From Proteinivorax tanatarense (GTDB taxonomy: Bacteria > Bacillota > Proteinivoracia > Proteinivoracales > Proteinivoracaceae), in contig NZ_CP158367.1 in the NCBI RefSeq assembly GCF_040267685.1, positions 1,550,001 through 1,614,000 on the forward strand: a stretch of 64,000 nucleotides of DNA, in the 5' to 3' direction. Below the pieces are notes generated by a model. It did no database searches. It saw nothing but the letters and a program-made list of their open reading frames with translations, and was not told the origin of the DNA. Below, piece by piece: positions 54,438-62,232 of this stretch. The translations under genes were made by a program, and so were the position numbers. Every line of letters starts with the position of its first letter. Position 1 is the first letter of the stretch.

Positions 54438-54794
54438 ATGATTTTTGAGCCACTTTTAGATCATATTATAGACAATGATTTAATCTGTGACATTTATACA
54501 CAAACCGCCTACCTTAAAAACGCTCAAATTAAAGAGTATGAGGTTAGCGATAAGAAGTTAATCCTTCGGACAAACTCGGCGGATGAAGTCTACGCAAAGT
54601 TAGACGATATCAAGGTCATTGGATTCGATGCAATGGGGAATGAAGCTAGAAAGAGAACAGAGATGGTAGAATGCTTAAATAAGCTAAGAGCAGTCAGGAT
54701 ATTTCAAGCTCACTTTCAGAAAGAAAGCAAATCTACTGATGAAAGTAAATTAATTTTATTTGGTATCCGTGAAAAAAATATAGAAATACCCTAA
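54438..54794 (+). CDS. Small plus-strand moron protein of unknown function
   Basis: 118 residues, opposite to every other phage gene here. DHIIDNDLICDIYTQTAYLKNAQIKEYEVSDKKLILRTNSADEVYAKLDDIKVIGFDA suggests a small beta-barrel fold with LSm/ligand-binding-like strands, then a helix. GGAG lies 11 bases before the ATG. Divergent from the GNAT-like gene. It may be expressed from the prophage. Confidence 0.65.
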   Translation: MIFEPLLDHIIDNDLICDIYTQTAYLKNAQIKEYEVSDKKLILRTNSADEVYAKLDDIKVIGFDAMGNEARKRTEMVECLNKLRAVRIFQAHFQKESKSTDESKLILFGIREKNIEIP

Positions 54795-54842
54795 ACCATA
54801 ACTTTTCTTTTCGGTTTTACCTCTGAAAGATACGTTAACAGG

Positions 54843-56396
54843 CTAAAACACCAATATTCCTCTGTCATCATAAACAGACTTACAACTTGGTCCTTCATTT
54901 CTTATGGCCCTGTCTAGTGCCATAATGGTAGCAACGGCTCCATCTATTTTTTCTGTAGACTTGGCTTTGTCGGGTTTTATATTTCCGGCTGGATCAGTTC
55001 TAACATGGATATTATCCATCATCCATGTTAGTGCTGGCTGGCCTCCATGGGCTATTCTTTTCTCCATTGTTAATTTCATTAGCTCTTTAGTTGGTGGGGA
55101 CATATCCTTAAATCCTTGGCCAAAAGGTACAACTGTAAAGCCAAGACCTTCAAGGTTTTGTACCATCTGAACAGCTCCCCATCTATCAAAGGCTATTTCT
55201 TTAATATTATACTGTGTGCCTAGATCTTCGATAAACTTTTCTATAAACCCATAGTGAATAACATTTCCTTCCGTTGTTTCAAGGTATCCTTGTTGCTTCC
55301 ATATATCATAGGGGACATGGTCTCTTCTAACTCTTAAATCTAAGTTTTCTTCCGGGATCCAAAAGTAAGGCATTACATAATACTTATCATCTATATCAGG
55401 AGGCGGGAACACCAAAACAAAAGCTGTTATATCGTTAGAGCTTGAAAGATCCAGCCCTCCATAACACTTTCTTCCCTTAAGTTTTTCCGGGTCTACAGTA
55501 AAGGCACATTTATCCCAAAGGTCCATGGGCATCCACCTTACAGATTGCTTTACCCATTGATTTAATCTTAGTTGTCTAAATAGGTTTTCTTCTGCAGGGT
55601 TGTCTTTAGCACTTATAAAGGCAGCCCTTACTTTTTCTATATCAATGGTGTGGCCTAGTGATGGATTTGCTTTGTGCCAGCTTTTTTCTTCTGTCCAGTC
55701 ATCATCATCTTTGATGCCATAGATAACTGGGTAAAAAGTGGGGTCGCTTTTTTTGCCTCTTAAAATATCTTCCGCCTTTTGATGAACCTCATAGCAGATA
55801 GAGTTTCTGTCCGTTCCTGCTGTTGTAATTAAAAAGAAAAGGGGCTGCTTTCTTGCATCTCCAGATCCTTTAGTCATTACATCATAAAGCTTTCTATTTG
55901 GTTGGGCGTGTAGCTCATCAAAAATTACTCCGTGAACATTTAGCCCATGTTTTGTAAACGATTCTGAGGATAATACCTGATAGAAACTTCCGGTGGGCAT
56001 ATATACAAGCCTTTTTTGTGACATTACAGGTTTAATTCGCTTTTTAAGTGCTGGGCACTGTTCTACCATATCAACTGCCACATCAAATACTATAGAAGCT
56101 TGCTGCCTGTCAGCTGCACATCCATATACTTCTGCTCCCCACTCTCCATCTCCACAAGTTAAGTATAAAGCTATAGCTGCTGCAATTTCACTTTTACCAT
56201 TTTTCTTTGGAACCTCAATGTAAGCTGTATTATATTGCCGATACCCATCTTCTTTAACAGTTCCAAAAATATCCCTAACAATCTTATCTTGCCAAGGCAA
56301 AAGATCAAAGGGTACTCCATGCCATATACCCTTTGTATGTTTTAAGGCGTTTATAAACTTAACGGCTCTTTGGGCTTTTTCTTTGTCATACATCAT
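54843..56396 (-). CDS. Phage terminase large subunit
   Basis: 517 residues. ATPase with Walker A EVPKKNGKSEIAAAIAL and Walker B GVIFDELHAQP, then a nuclease domain starting YGGLDLSSSNDITAFVLVF, with further acidic residues in EIAFDRWGAV and the C-terminal EKIDGAVATIMALDRA. Packages DNA into the prohead. It overlaps the small subunit gene by 4 bases. Confidence 0.97.
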   Translation of the reverse strand: MMYDKEKAQRAVKFINALKHTKGIWHGVPFDLLPWQDKIVRDIFGTVKEDGYRQYNTAYIEVPKKNGKSEIAAAIALYLTCGDGEWGAEVYGCAADRQQASIVFDVAVDMVEQCPALKKRIKPVMSQKRLVYMPTGSFYQVLSSESFTKHGLNVHGVIFDELHAQPNRKLYDVMTKGSGDARKQPLFFLITTAGTDRNSICYEVHQKAEDILRGKKSDPTFYPVIYGIKDDDDWTEEKSWHKANPSLGHTIDIEKVRAAFISAKDNPAEENLFRQLRLNQWVKQSVRWMPMDLWDKCAFTVDPEKLKGRKCYGGLDLSSSNDITAFVLVFPPPDIDDKYYVMPYFWIPEENLDLRVRRDHVPYDIWKQQGYLETTEGNVIHYGFIEKFIEDLGTQYNIKEIAFDRWGAVQMVQNLEGLGFTVVPFGQGFKDMSPPTKELMKLTMEKRIAHGGQPALTWMMDNIHVRTDPAGNIKPDKAKSTEKIDGAVATIMALDRAIRNEGPSCKSVYDDRGILVF

Positions 56397-56866
56397 TTAA
56401 TCACCTTCAAGATATCTTCCATAGGATCTTGTGTTTCTGTTTGTACAGTGTCTACATGGATTCTACTTCTTGCAGATGGAGTAAGGCCAAATTCAGAACA
56501 AAAGTCTTTCATAACTTTTAGATAGGTTTGGGCTATAGATACTTGTGGCACTTGTTGGATATATCCTGAAGGGGTTTTAAAAATAGTGCCGTGTTTTGAT
56601 AAAAACTCTTCTGCTTCCTTCCATCTAGCATAGGCTTGGCAATATCCTGCAAAGGCGGCAGCATCTACTTGGGTAAGGACCCCTATTTCTTCAAGTGTTT
56701 TGGCCATTCTTCTCCATTCTTTCTTTGCTTCAGGTTCAAGCCATGACGGACACCTAGGAGCTTTTTTAGAAAGTTTAGGTTCGTTATTATTTACAGGTCT
56801 TTTTCCAGGGTTTCCTTCTAACTTTTTAAGTGCAGAAGGTTTGGGCTTTCTTCCCCGTGTCGCCAT
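56393..56866 (-). CDS. Phage terminase small subunit (P27 family)
   Basis: 157 residues. MATRGRKPKPSALKKLEGNPGKRP and CPSWLEPEAKKEWRRMAKTLEEIGVLTQVDAAAFAGYC are classic P27-family segments. It recognises the packaging site. GGAGG precedes the ATG. Confidence 0.96.
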   Translation of the reverse strand: MATRGRKPKPSALKKLEGNPGKRPVNNNEPKLSKKAPRCPSWLEPEAKKEWRRMAKTLEEIGVLTQVDAAAFAGYCQAYARWKEAEEFLSKHGTIFKTPSGYIQQVPQVSIAQTYLKVMKDFCSEFGLTPSARSRIHVDTVQTETQDPMEDILKVIK

Positions 56867-57137
56867 GGGCTCACCTCCTTAAATATCTACTATTATAAGT
56901 AGCAAAAGGGCCATTGGCCCTTTCACTTGTTAATCTTTAACTCATTTTTAATTTTACCCCACTATAATCCTATTGTTTTGGGTGGCAATTCGCTTTTTTA
57001 GCCGTTAATTCTTTGTAAGGCAAGTGTCGGCCCTGTGTTGGGATATTAGAAACGCCTAGTGCATTCGCCCCACCTTCAGTCTTTTAGGGCCTTACAAGGG
57101 AAATTACGGCCTCATTTTTTGCCTAGTTTCAATGAAT
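56867..57137. other. Gap upstream of the small terminase gene
   Basis: Contains AAAGGGCCA-TTGGCCCTTT (56904-56922), a hairpin, and a short minus-strand open stretch (EGGANALGVSNIPTQGRHLP) without start or ribosome-binding site. Nothing firmer can be supported. Confidence 0.4.
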
Positions 57138-57326
57138 TTACTCTACCTCAACATATTCCATGATAATTCCTAAGGCCTTATTATAATTTTTAGATTCTAC
57201 CGTTCTTTTTACCATTTCATCTGCTTCTTTTTCCCTACCAGCTTCTTTGAGTGTTTTTGCTGCAATACCCATTAAATTAAATATGTTTCCGTTTTGTCCT
57301 ACTAAAGAACAGCGAGGTTTTTCCAT
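57138..57326 (-). CDS. Small phage protein of unknown function
   Basis: 62 residues: GQNGNIFNLMGIAAKTLKEAGREKEADEMVKRTVESKNYNKALGIIMEYVEV, helical. Its ATG immediately precedes (by position) the stop of the upstream gene, with GGAGG inside that gene, indicating translational coupling. Similar short proteins recur in Firmicute phages. Confidence 0.8.
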   Translation of the reverse strand: MEKPRCSLVGQNGNIFNLMGIAAKTLKEAGREKEADEMVKRTVESKNYNKALGIIMEYVEVE

Positions 57327-58040
57327 TTATGCTTCCTCCTTCAGTGGTCTTTTAAAAGCTCCATTTCCATTTAAGTTTTCAAGTAATATCTTTCTTGTCA
57401 TTTTGTATTCGTTTCCAATCATACCCAGTCGCAAAAGCCAAGTTCTAAAAGTATACTTTTCATTGTTTGTAACTTTAACCTTTGCTGAGGCATATTTTAA
57501 GGCCTTAGCCTTTCTATCTATAATCTTGACTAACTTTTTAAAAGCTTTTAGCTGATCCGGCTCCAACTCCTTACATAGGTTAAAGGTTGCAATCCTTTCT
57601 TCGAAGTTAAAGCCTAGGCCAGGACAGCTTCCTTGACTTGCGCTTTCTAAAACTTCTTTAAAATCTTCTAAAGTATCAATCGCTGACTCGTTAATCTTAG
57701 ATACAAAATCATCTTTAACAAGGTCGTCTTCAAAGTTTAGCGCCCTTTTGAGTAATCCTTGCTTACTGTAAATCATATTTATTAGATTTCTTAAACTCTT
57801 TCCGTTATGTTCATCAATGGATATTTTTATGCTGTCACTTTCAAAAGGTTTAGTCTTTCCTAGAAGTTTATCTAACTCCACGATTTCTTTGCTTTTACTG
57901 TTAACGACTTTGCCTTCCCTATTAATTATGAAGGTAGCCTCTTGGGCCTTTAGCTCATAAGCAAAACTTGGCACCCCAAGATATTTTGCCTTGACCTTAA
58001 AGTGTGACTCTAACCTTTTTACAATCTCTTTCCTATTCAC
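57327..58040 (-). CDS. Phage protein of unknown function
   Basis: 237 residues. The N-terminal half has YLGVPSFAYELKAQEATFIINREGKVV; the middle has SLRNLINMIYSKQGLLKRAL; the C-terminal half is helical and Lys-rich, with YTFRTWLLRLGMIGNEYKMTRKILLENL. GTG start behind GGAGGG. I have seen this kind of protein in clostridial prophages, sometimes labelled virulence-related without evidence. Coupled to the 62-residue gene. Confidence 0.75.
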   Translation of the reverse strand: MNRKEIVKRLESHFKVKAKYLGVPSFAYELKAQEATFIINREGKVVNSKSKEIVELDKLLGKTKPFESDSIKISIDEHNGKSLRNLINMIYSKQGLLKRALNFEDDLVKDDFVSKINESAIDTLEDFKEVLESASQGSCPGLGFNFEERIATFNLCKELEPDQLKAFKKLVKIIDRKAKALKYASAKVKVTNNEKYTFRTWLLRLGMIGNEYKMTRKILLENLNGNGAFKRPLKEEA

Positions 58041-58141
58041 TTAAATCCCTCCTGTGTTTTTGGTATGTCTATATATCACTCAAAACACAGTTAATTGCAA
58101 GGATATAAAGATAAAATATTATTCCTATATAGTTTGTATGA

Positions 58142-59398
58142 TTATTCTTCTTTGTCTTTATTTTCTACCTCACTGTATTTAAGTTTCTTTCCATTTCTTA
58201 TAAGAAAGACGTCTTCACTTGATTCTTTAAATTTCATATATCTTTTTACAATAACATCGGTGTACCTCTCATCTAGCTCTATAGCATAACAAATTCTATC
58301 TAGCTGTTCACAGGCAATAAGTGTACTCCCTGATCCTGCAAAGGGCTCTAAAACTATACAGTTACTTATGGAACTATTTTGTATAGGATAGGAAATCAGC
58401 GGCACCGGCTTTGTAGTTGGGTGAAGCTCTGATTTTGTTGGTCTGTCAAAGTTCCATACGGTGGTTTGCTTTCTATCTGAATACCATTTATGTTTACCTT
58501 TTTTCTTCCACCCAAAAAGACATGGCTCATGTTGCCACTGATAAGGAGATCTTCCTAAAACTAATGATTGTTTTACCCACTGGCACACCCCTGAAAGATA
58601 AAACCCTGCATCCTCAAATGCTTTTCTAAAGATTAGTCCCTTGCTATCAGCATGAAAAACATAGATAGAAGCGTCAGATGACATGTTACTTTCAGTGTTT
58701 TTAAAGGAATCTAATAAAAACTCATAAAACTCAGGGTCATCTAGATTATCATTTTGTATAGAGCCAGCTTTAGAAGAGTAGTTAACGGAATAGGGTGGGT
58801 CGGTAACGCATAGGTTTGCCTTTTTCCCTTCCATTAGTTTTTCATAGGTTTCAGATTGGGTACTATCTCCGCAAACTAGCCTATGCCTTCCAAGTATCCA
58901 TATATCCCCTAGCTGTGATATAGGTTCTTCTTCTAGTGCTTCATCTATATCAAAGTCATCCTCTTGCACTTCTTTATCATGGACATTTGAAAATAGGTCG
59001 TCTATTTCAGCAGCATCAAACCCGGTTAGTTCTACATTAAAATCTAACTCTTTTAGATTTTCTAGTTCTATAGCAAGCATTTCTTCATCCCAACCAGCAT
59101 CAAGGGCAAGCCTATTATCGGCAAGGATATATGCTTTTTTTTGAGCTTCAGTTAAATGCTCCACTAGCACACAAGGAACTTCTTTTATGTTTTCTTCCTT
59201 TGCCGCCATTACTCTACCATGGCCAGCAATTATTGTCTTATCCTTATCGATAAGCACCGGATTAACAAAGCCAAACTCCCGAAGGCTACTTCTTAGTTTG
59301 GTTATTTGTTCTTTACTGTGAGTTCTTGCGTTTTTAGCATAGGGAGCTAATTCATTTATATCGACTATTTTTAACTCTTCAGATCTCAGGGTGATCAC
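58142..59398 (-). CDS. ParB-like domain fused to a beta-class DNA methyltransferase
   Basis: 418 residues. N-terminal ParB/sulfiredoxin-like nuclease domain: NELAPYAKNARTHSKEQITKL and IIAGHGRVMAAKE. From about 165 follows an adenine- or cytosine-N4 methyltransferase with VTDPPYSVNYSS (catalytic DPPY) before LEPFAGSGSTLIACEQL (AdoMet FxGxG), the beta-class order. No partner restriction enzyme is seen, so it probably protects phage DNA or regulates packaging. The start is uncertain: GTG at 59398 lies very close to AAAGGAG. A terminator lies about 20 bases upstream. Confidence 0.9.
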   Translation of the reverse strand: MITLRSEELKIVDINELAPYAKNARTHSKEQITKLRSSLREFGFVNPVLIDKDKTIIAGHGRVMAAKEENIKEVPCVLVEHLTEAQKKAYILADNRLALDAGWDEEMLAIELENLKELDFNVELTGFDAAEIDDLFSNVHDKEVQEDDFDIDEALEEEPISQLGDIWILGRHRLVCGDSTQSETYEKLMEGKKANLCVTDPPYSVNYSSKAGSIQNDNLDDPEFYEFLLDSFKNTESNMSSDASIYVFHADSKGLIFRKAFEDAGFYLSGVCQWVKQSLVLGRSPYQWQHEPCLFGWKKKGKHKWYSDRKQTTVWNFDRPTKSELHPTTKPVPLISYPIQNSSISNCIVLEPFAGSGSTLIACEQLDRICYAIELDERYTDVIVKRYMKFKESSEDVFLIRNGKKLKYSEVENKDKEE

Positions 59399-59423
59399 AC
59401 TCCTTTAAAATTGGGTATAAAAA

Positions 59424-59446
59424 AACTCCCAATTTAAATGGGAGTT
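59424..59446 (-). terminator. Terminator upstream of the methyltransferase gene
   Basis: AACTCCC-ATTTAAATT-GGGAGTT followed by TTTTTATA on the minus strand. Confidence 0.85.
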
Positions 59447-59559
59447 AAGTGTATAAAATGACCCACCGTGGTACGCTTTTTTAAAGAGGCGTGGCGGGTA
59501 CTGTTAGTAACAATCTTATATGAAGAAAGCAGTTGCGTCAATAATAATGGGGAACTATA

Positions 59560-59665
59560 AATCAACATACTAAGGCCTTATACCCCCCCTGGCAATTTCG
59601 CGAATTCTTACACGAAGGGCCCGCGCCGTTCCTGGGGCTTAAGGTTGTAGAGATTTCATCCCCCT
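59560..59665. other. GC-rich cos-like packaging region
   Basis: In an AT-rich phage this stretch contains GGGGGGATGAAATC, TCTCTACAACC, GGCGCGGGCCC and TTCGCGAAATT (minus strand). Similar GC-rich strings between HNH and small terminase genes mark the cohesive-end site in HNH-type cos phages. No protein is supported here. The exact nick positions cannot be read from sequence. Confidence 0.5.
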
Positions 59666-59714
59666 CCCCATCTGTCAGACAGAGATAAAAAGCTGTTGAG
59701 GATTTTTCTTTTAT

Positions 59715-60095
59715 TTAGTAAGTGTAAACTGTTCCTTTCTTTCCCCAACGCCCATCTTCTTTAGCAGTTTTTCTATCATGGCAGGACTTACAAAGAGGCT
59801 GTAGGTTTTGTTGATCATAGAACAAACTTTTATCTCCTTTATGAGGAACGATGTGATCCACTACTTTTGCTGAAGTAGTTCTTCCAGCCTTTAGGCATAT
59901 AACGCATAACGGTTCTTCTTTAAATATTTCTTTCCGCAATTTCTGCCATCGGCTACTATTGTATAGTTTTTTATATGGCCTATTAGTTTTGTTGTACCGT
60001 CTTACTTCTTCTTTATGGTGTTCTGTGCAGTATCTATCATCTGTTAATTTGGGGCAGCCAGGATGACTACATGGTTTTAAGGGTTTTCTAGGTAC
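59715..60095 (-). CDS. Phage HNH endonuclease, no canonical start codon at the expected site
   Basis: Family-like sequence runs from PRKPLKPCSHPGCP (zinc-binding Cys) through YCTEHHKEEVRRYN, NSSRWQKLRKEIF, PLCVICLKAGR and VVDHIVPHKGD to NLQPLCKSCHDRKTAKEDGRWG: a complete HNH protein of about 126 residues that assists terminase cutting at cos. The codon where ATG/GTG is expected, before PRKP and 6 bases after an AGGTGA signal, is GTA (60093-60095). No ATG, GTG or TTG lies upstream in frame before a stop. Only a TTG at 59939 would give a 74-residue product lacking the first zinc knuckle. Either a non-canonical start is used or the start was mutated. Confidence 0.8.
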   Translation of the reverse strand, partial: VPRKPLKPCSHPGCPKLTDDRYCTEHHKEEVRRYNKTNRPYKKLYNSSRWQKLRKEIFKEEPLCVICLKAGRTTSAKVVDHIVPHKGDKSLFYDQQNLQPLCKSCHDRKTAKEDGRWGKKGTVYTY

Positions 60096-60124
60096 TTTTA
60101 TTCACCTACCTTAATTCTCAGATA

Positions 60125-60157
60125 TAAAAAAAGACCAGCATATTCAGCTGATCTTTT
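60125..60157 (-). terminator. Terminator downstream of the Abi region
   Basis: GATCAGC-TGAATAT-GCTGGTC followed by TTTTTTT on the minus strand. Confidence 0.82.
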
Positions 60158-60185
60158 AACTTGATTTAAATAGAAATTTAAACAC

Positions 60186-60243
60186 AAAAATACGAGATGG
60201 TGCAAGCACCTTCTCGCTAAAAACTCATATGAGTTTTTGTTCA
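60186..60243 (-). repeat. 58-bp RNA-like element, copy 1 (downstream of abi)
   Basis: Identical over 58 bases to 61270-61327. On the minus strand it begins TGAAC, then AAAAACTCATATGAGTTTTT (a self-complementary hairpin), then CGAGAAGGTGC-TT-GCACCATCTCG followed by TATTTTT, a terminator-type hairpin. A TATAAT lies about 12 bases upstream of the first A-run. It could therefore be transcribed as a separate small RNA of about 55 bases, ending at its own terminator. It starts 9 bases after the abi stop. Confidence 0.93.
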
Positions 60244-60252
60244 TTGTCTATA

Positions 60253-61173
60253 TTATACACTTAAATCATAATAATAGTCAACAATTGTTTTTAAAAAATT
60301 ATAATAAGATTTTATAAACTGGTTCTTCTCAAAATACTCTTTCTTATAAGTTACCCTATCATCCATCAATTCTTTCAATTCACGCATTGTATTTTCTTTT
60401 ACACTTTCGCTAGCTACACTGTTAAATACGTATAAGCTTACAACAAAGTCGTGTATAACTGGGTTAACCATTTTATTTCGCCGAGATTTCCTAGATATGC
60501 CAATTTCGGATAAAAATTTGGTAATTTGCTGGTTTGGTCTAATGGTTTTACTATAAGGGACCTTTAAGCTGTTTAATAAACAGCTATTATGTGCAGACGC
60601 ATTTCTTATATACCTTACAGACCATAAAAAGCGCTCCATTGATCCTTTAGTAGGATATTTTTGATAATATATCCTGTACAGTTTCGTAAAATCGCCGAAA
60701 CTTAAGGCTTCTACGATATTCCAAATAGCAAAATCATCTTTGTATTTTTGAATTAAATCAGAACATGTTGAATTCTTATCTTGTCTGCTAATATTATCTT
60801 TAATATAATCATGCTTACTAAATAGCTCATCAATTATGTCATAGCCATTCTCTTTATCATTTTGTTCAAAGTCCCGCAGTAACTGTGTTTTTAAAAAATG
60901 TTCTATATCTAATGTCATTTTTATTATGAATCTTCTAAAATACATATCAATCTTGGATAATTCCATAAGGTAAGCAAACTCTAAGTTAGCGTACTTTTCA
61001 TTTTCTTCTTCAAAATATTTATTATAATTTTTGGCATAGGATTTAAGTTTGAAATAATAGTTGTTATATTTCAAGAAATGCTTGGCTTCGTCCTCGTCAA
61101 TTATATTAAACATTACTCCTTTAGAATTCATATGTTCTATTTGCTCTTGTATCCCCAATTTTTCTTTTCTCAT
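60253..61173 (-). CDS. Abi (AbiD/AbiF-type) HEPN protein, probable anti-phage RNase
   Basis: 306 residues. Abi_2-type opening: MRKEKLGIQEQIEHMNSKGVMF and AKHFLKYNNYYFKLKSYAKNY; the middle has FAYLMELSKIDMYFRRFIIKMTLDIEHFLKTQLL and AIWNIVEALSFGDFTKLYRIYY. VRYIRNASAHNSCL carries the R-N-x-x-x-H motif of HEPN ribonucleases. Such proteins cause abortive infection, probably by cutting RNA. GGGAG precedes the ATG, and a -10 TATAAT lies at 61209-61214. The gene is bracketed by two identical 58-bp RNA-like elements and interrupts the normal phage gene order, like a moron. One element could be an antitoxin RNA. Confidence 0.88.
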   Translation of the reverse strand: MRKEKLGIQEQIEHMNSKGVMFNIIDEDEAKHFLKYNNYYFKLKSYAKNYNKYFEEENEKYANLEFAYLMELSKIDMYFRRFIIKMTLDIEHFLKTQLLRDFEQNDKENGYDIIDELFSKHDYIKDNISRQDKNSTCSDLIQKYKDDFAIWNIVEALSFGDFTKLYRIYYQKYPTKGSMERFLWSVRYIRNASAHNSCLLNSLKVPYSKTIRPNQQITKFLSEIGISRKSRRNKMVNPVIHDFVVSLYVFNSVASESVKENTMRELKELMDDRVTYKKEYFEKNQFIKSYYNFLKTIVDYYYDLSV

Positions 61174-61208
61174 AAGACTCTCCCATAGTGTTTTTAGTTC
61201 ATATATAT

Positions 61209-61214
61209 ATTATA
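61209..61214 (-). promoter_or_regulatory. Probable -10 box of the abi promoter
   Basis: TATAAT on the minus strand about 35 bases before the abi ATG. No strong -35 is visible. Confidence 0.45.
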
Positions 61215-61269
61215 ACATTTCTATTACGACTTGGGCAGAAGTCCTTAAAAATTTATTAGTTTTCGGTAA

Positions 61270-61327
61270 AAAAATACGAGATGGTGCAAGCACCTTCTCG
61301 CTAAAAACTCATATGAGTTTTTGTTCA
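61270..61327 (-). repeat. 58-bp RNA-like element, copy 2 (upstream of abi)
   Basis: Same 58 bases as copy 1, same strand as abi. A TATATT-like -10 precedes it and a longer T-run (TATTTTTTTA) follows its terminator hairpin. Any transcript from here should stop before the abi promoter, so it looks like an independent small-RNA unit rather than a leader. Confidence 0.93.
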
Positions 61328-61397
61328 ATATATACTATGCTTCCCATTCCCAATTGTTTCATACTAATTATATAAAACACCTCACGGTGAAGGCTTA

Positions 61398-61440
61398 AAC
61401 CAGTATAGAAAAAGCCCTTAAAGAAATTTCACTCTAAGGA
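61398..61440 (-). terminator. Terminator upstream of the Abi region
   Basis: CCTTAGAG-TGAAATTT-CTTTAAGG followed by GCTTTTTC on the minus strand. It insulates the Abi cassette from the phage operon to its right. Confidence 0.7.
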
Positions 61441-61581
61441 CTTTCAATCAAGAATGTTGCGTTTCCTAAGACTCGAATCCGATATACCGTAGGCGTATTC
61501 TACAACATCTGGTGCTCCTGATTTTTCTATACCTTTACATCTTACATTGTACAATACATTTTTACTGACATTCAATGACAT

Positions 61582-62001
61582 CTACTGACAACTTTTAATT
61601 TTTTCAATTTCTTTTATTGCTTTTCCGTGGATCCTAAAAATGGTCCTAACATCAAAGCCCATATTATAGGCCACCTCTTCCCAACCTTTACCGTTTATAT
61701 ACCTCATCTCTAATATCAACTGGTGGCTAGTATCGCCTACCAAAGCAATAGTTTGTAAAATTTCTGTCTTTAGATCAATAAGCCTATCGATGTCACTGTT
61801 GATCTCGTGTTGTAAATCTACGATCTTAACTGTAGCGCTTTCCATTGCGCTTTTATCTATTTTACTTCCAGATACTTTTTCCTGGCTAAAATCTGTAGTT
61901 GCTTTTTGAGCTATAGATTTTAGCTTCTCTTTTTGTTCAAGCTTATTTTGGATTATCTTATCAAGCCAGATTGCTTGCGATAAATATTCTTTTGCATTCA
62001 A
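61582..62001 (-). CDS. DUF1492-type phage regulator (sigma-70 region 4-like)
   Basis: About 139 residues: NAKEYLSQAIWLDKIIQNKLEQKEKL is the typical start, and MRYINGKGWEEVAYNMGFDVRTIFRIHGKAI is a helix-turn-helix like sigma region 4. Proteins of this kind sit at the end of the early region and are thought to control late transcription. TTG at 62001 lies 8 bases after GGGGAGG and gives the family start; the ATG at 62007 is only 2 bases from it. Confidence 0.85.
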   Translation of the reverse strand: MNAKEYLSQAIWLDKIIQNKLEQKEKLKSIAQKATTDFSQEKVSGSKIDKSAMESATVKIVDLQHEINSDIDRLIDLKTEILQTIALVGDTSHQLILEMRYINGKGWEEVAYNMGFDVRTIFRIHGKAIKEIEKIKSCQ

Positions 62002-62019
62002 GTACATCTCCTCCCCTAG

Positions 62020-62232
62020 TTAGACTTTTAGCTTTCCGCCGTAGTAAGCATCTATTAGGTAACTTCGCTCTGGTTCATCGTAAGAGTTTATTCTTTTTTT
62101 AACTTCCTTTTTGCCCCTTTTATATTCTCCTTTGGTTTTAAAAAAAGGACATATACAGCCCTCGCACTCTTTTACTCTTAAAGCTTTACACCCATTTTTC
62201 TTGTAAGCAAAACAGTTTTGTTTTTTAGGCAT
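62020..62232 (-). CDS. Cys-rich small phage protein
   Basis: 70 residues: KKQNCFAYKKNGCKALRVKECEGCICPFFKTKGEYKRG has four to five Cys that could bind zinc. The C-terminal part is charged and helical. It overlaps the upstream gene by 1 base. A common early-region gene in clostridial phages; function unknown. Confidence 0.82.
   Translation of the reverse strand: MPKKQNCFAYKKNGCKALRVKECEGCICPFFKTKGEYKRGKKEVKKRINSYDEPERSYLIDAYYGGKLKV

Noticed and set aside
61440-61545. tRNA gene (minus strand contains GGATTCGAGTC, like a T-arm)
   Set aside because: I could not fold a 7-bp acceptor stem, a D-arm and an anticodon arm around it; at most a degenerate tRNA-like piece.
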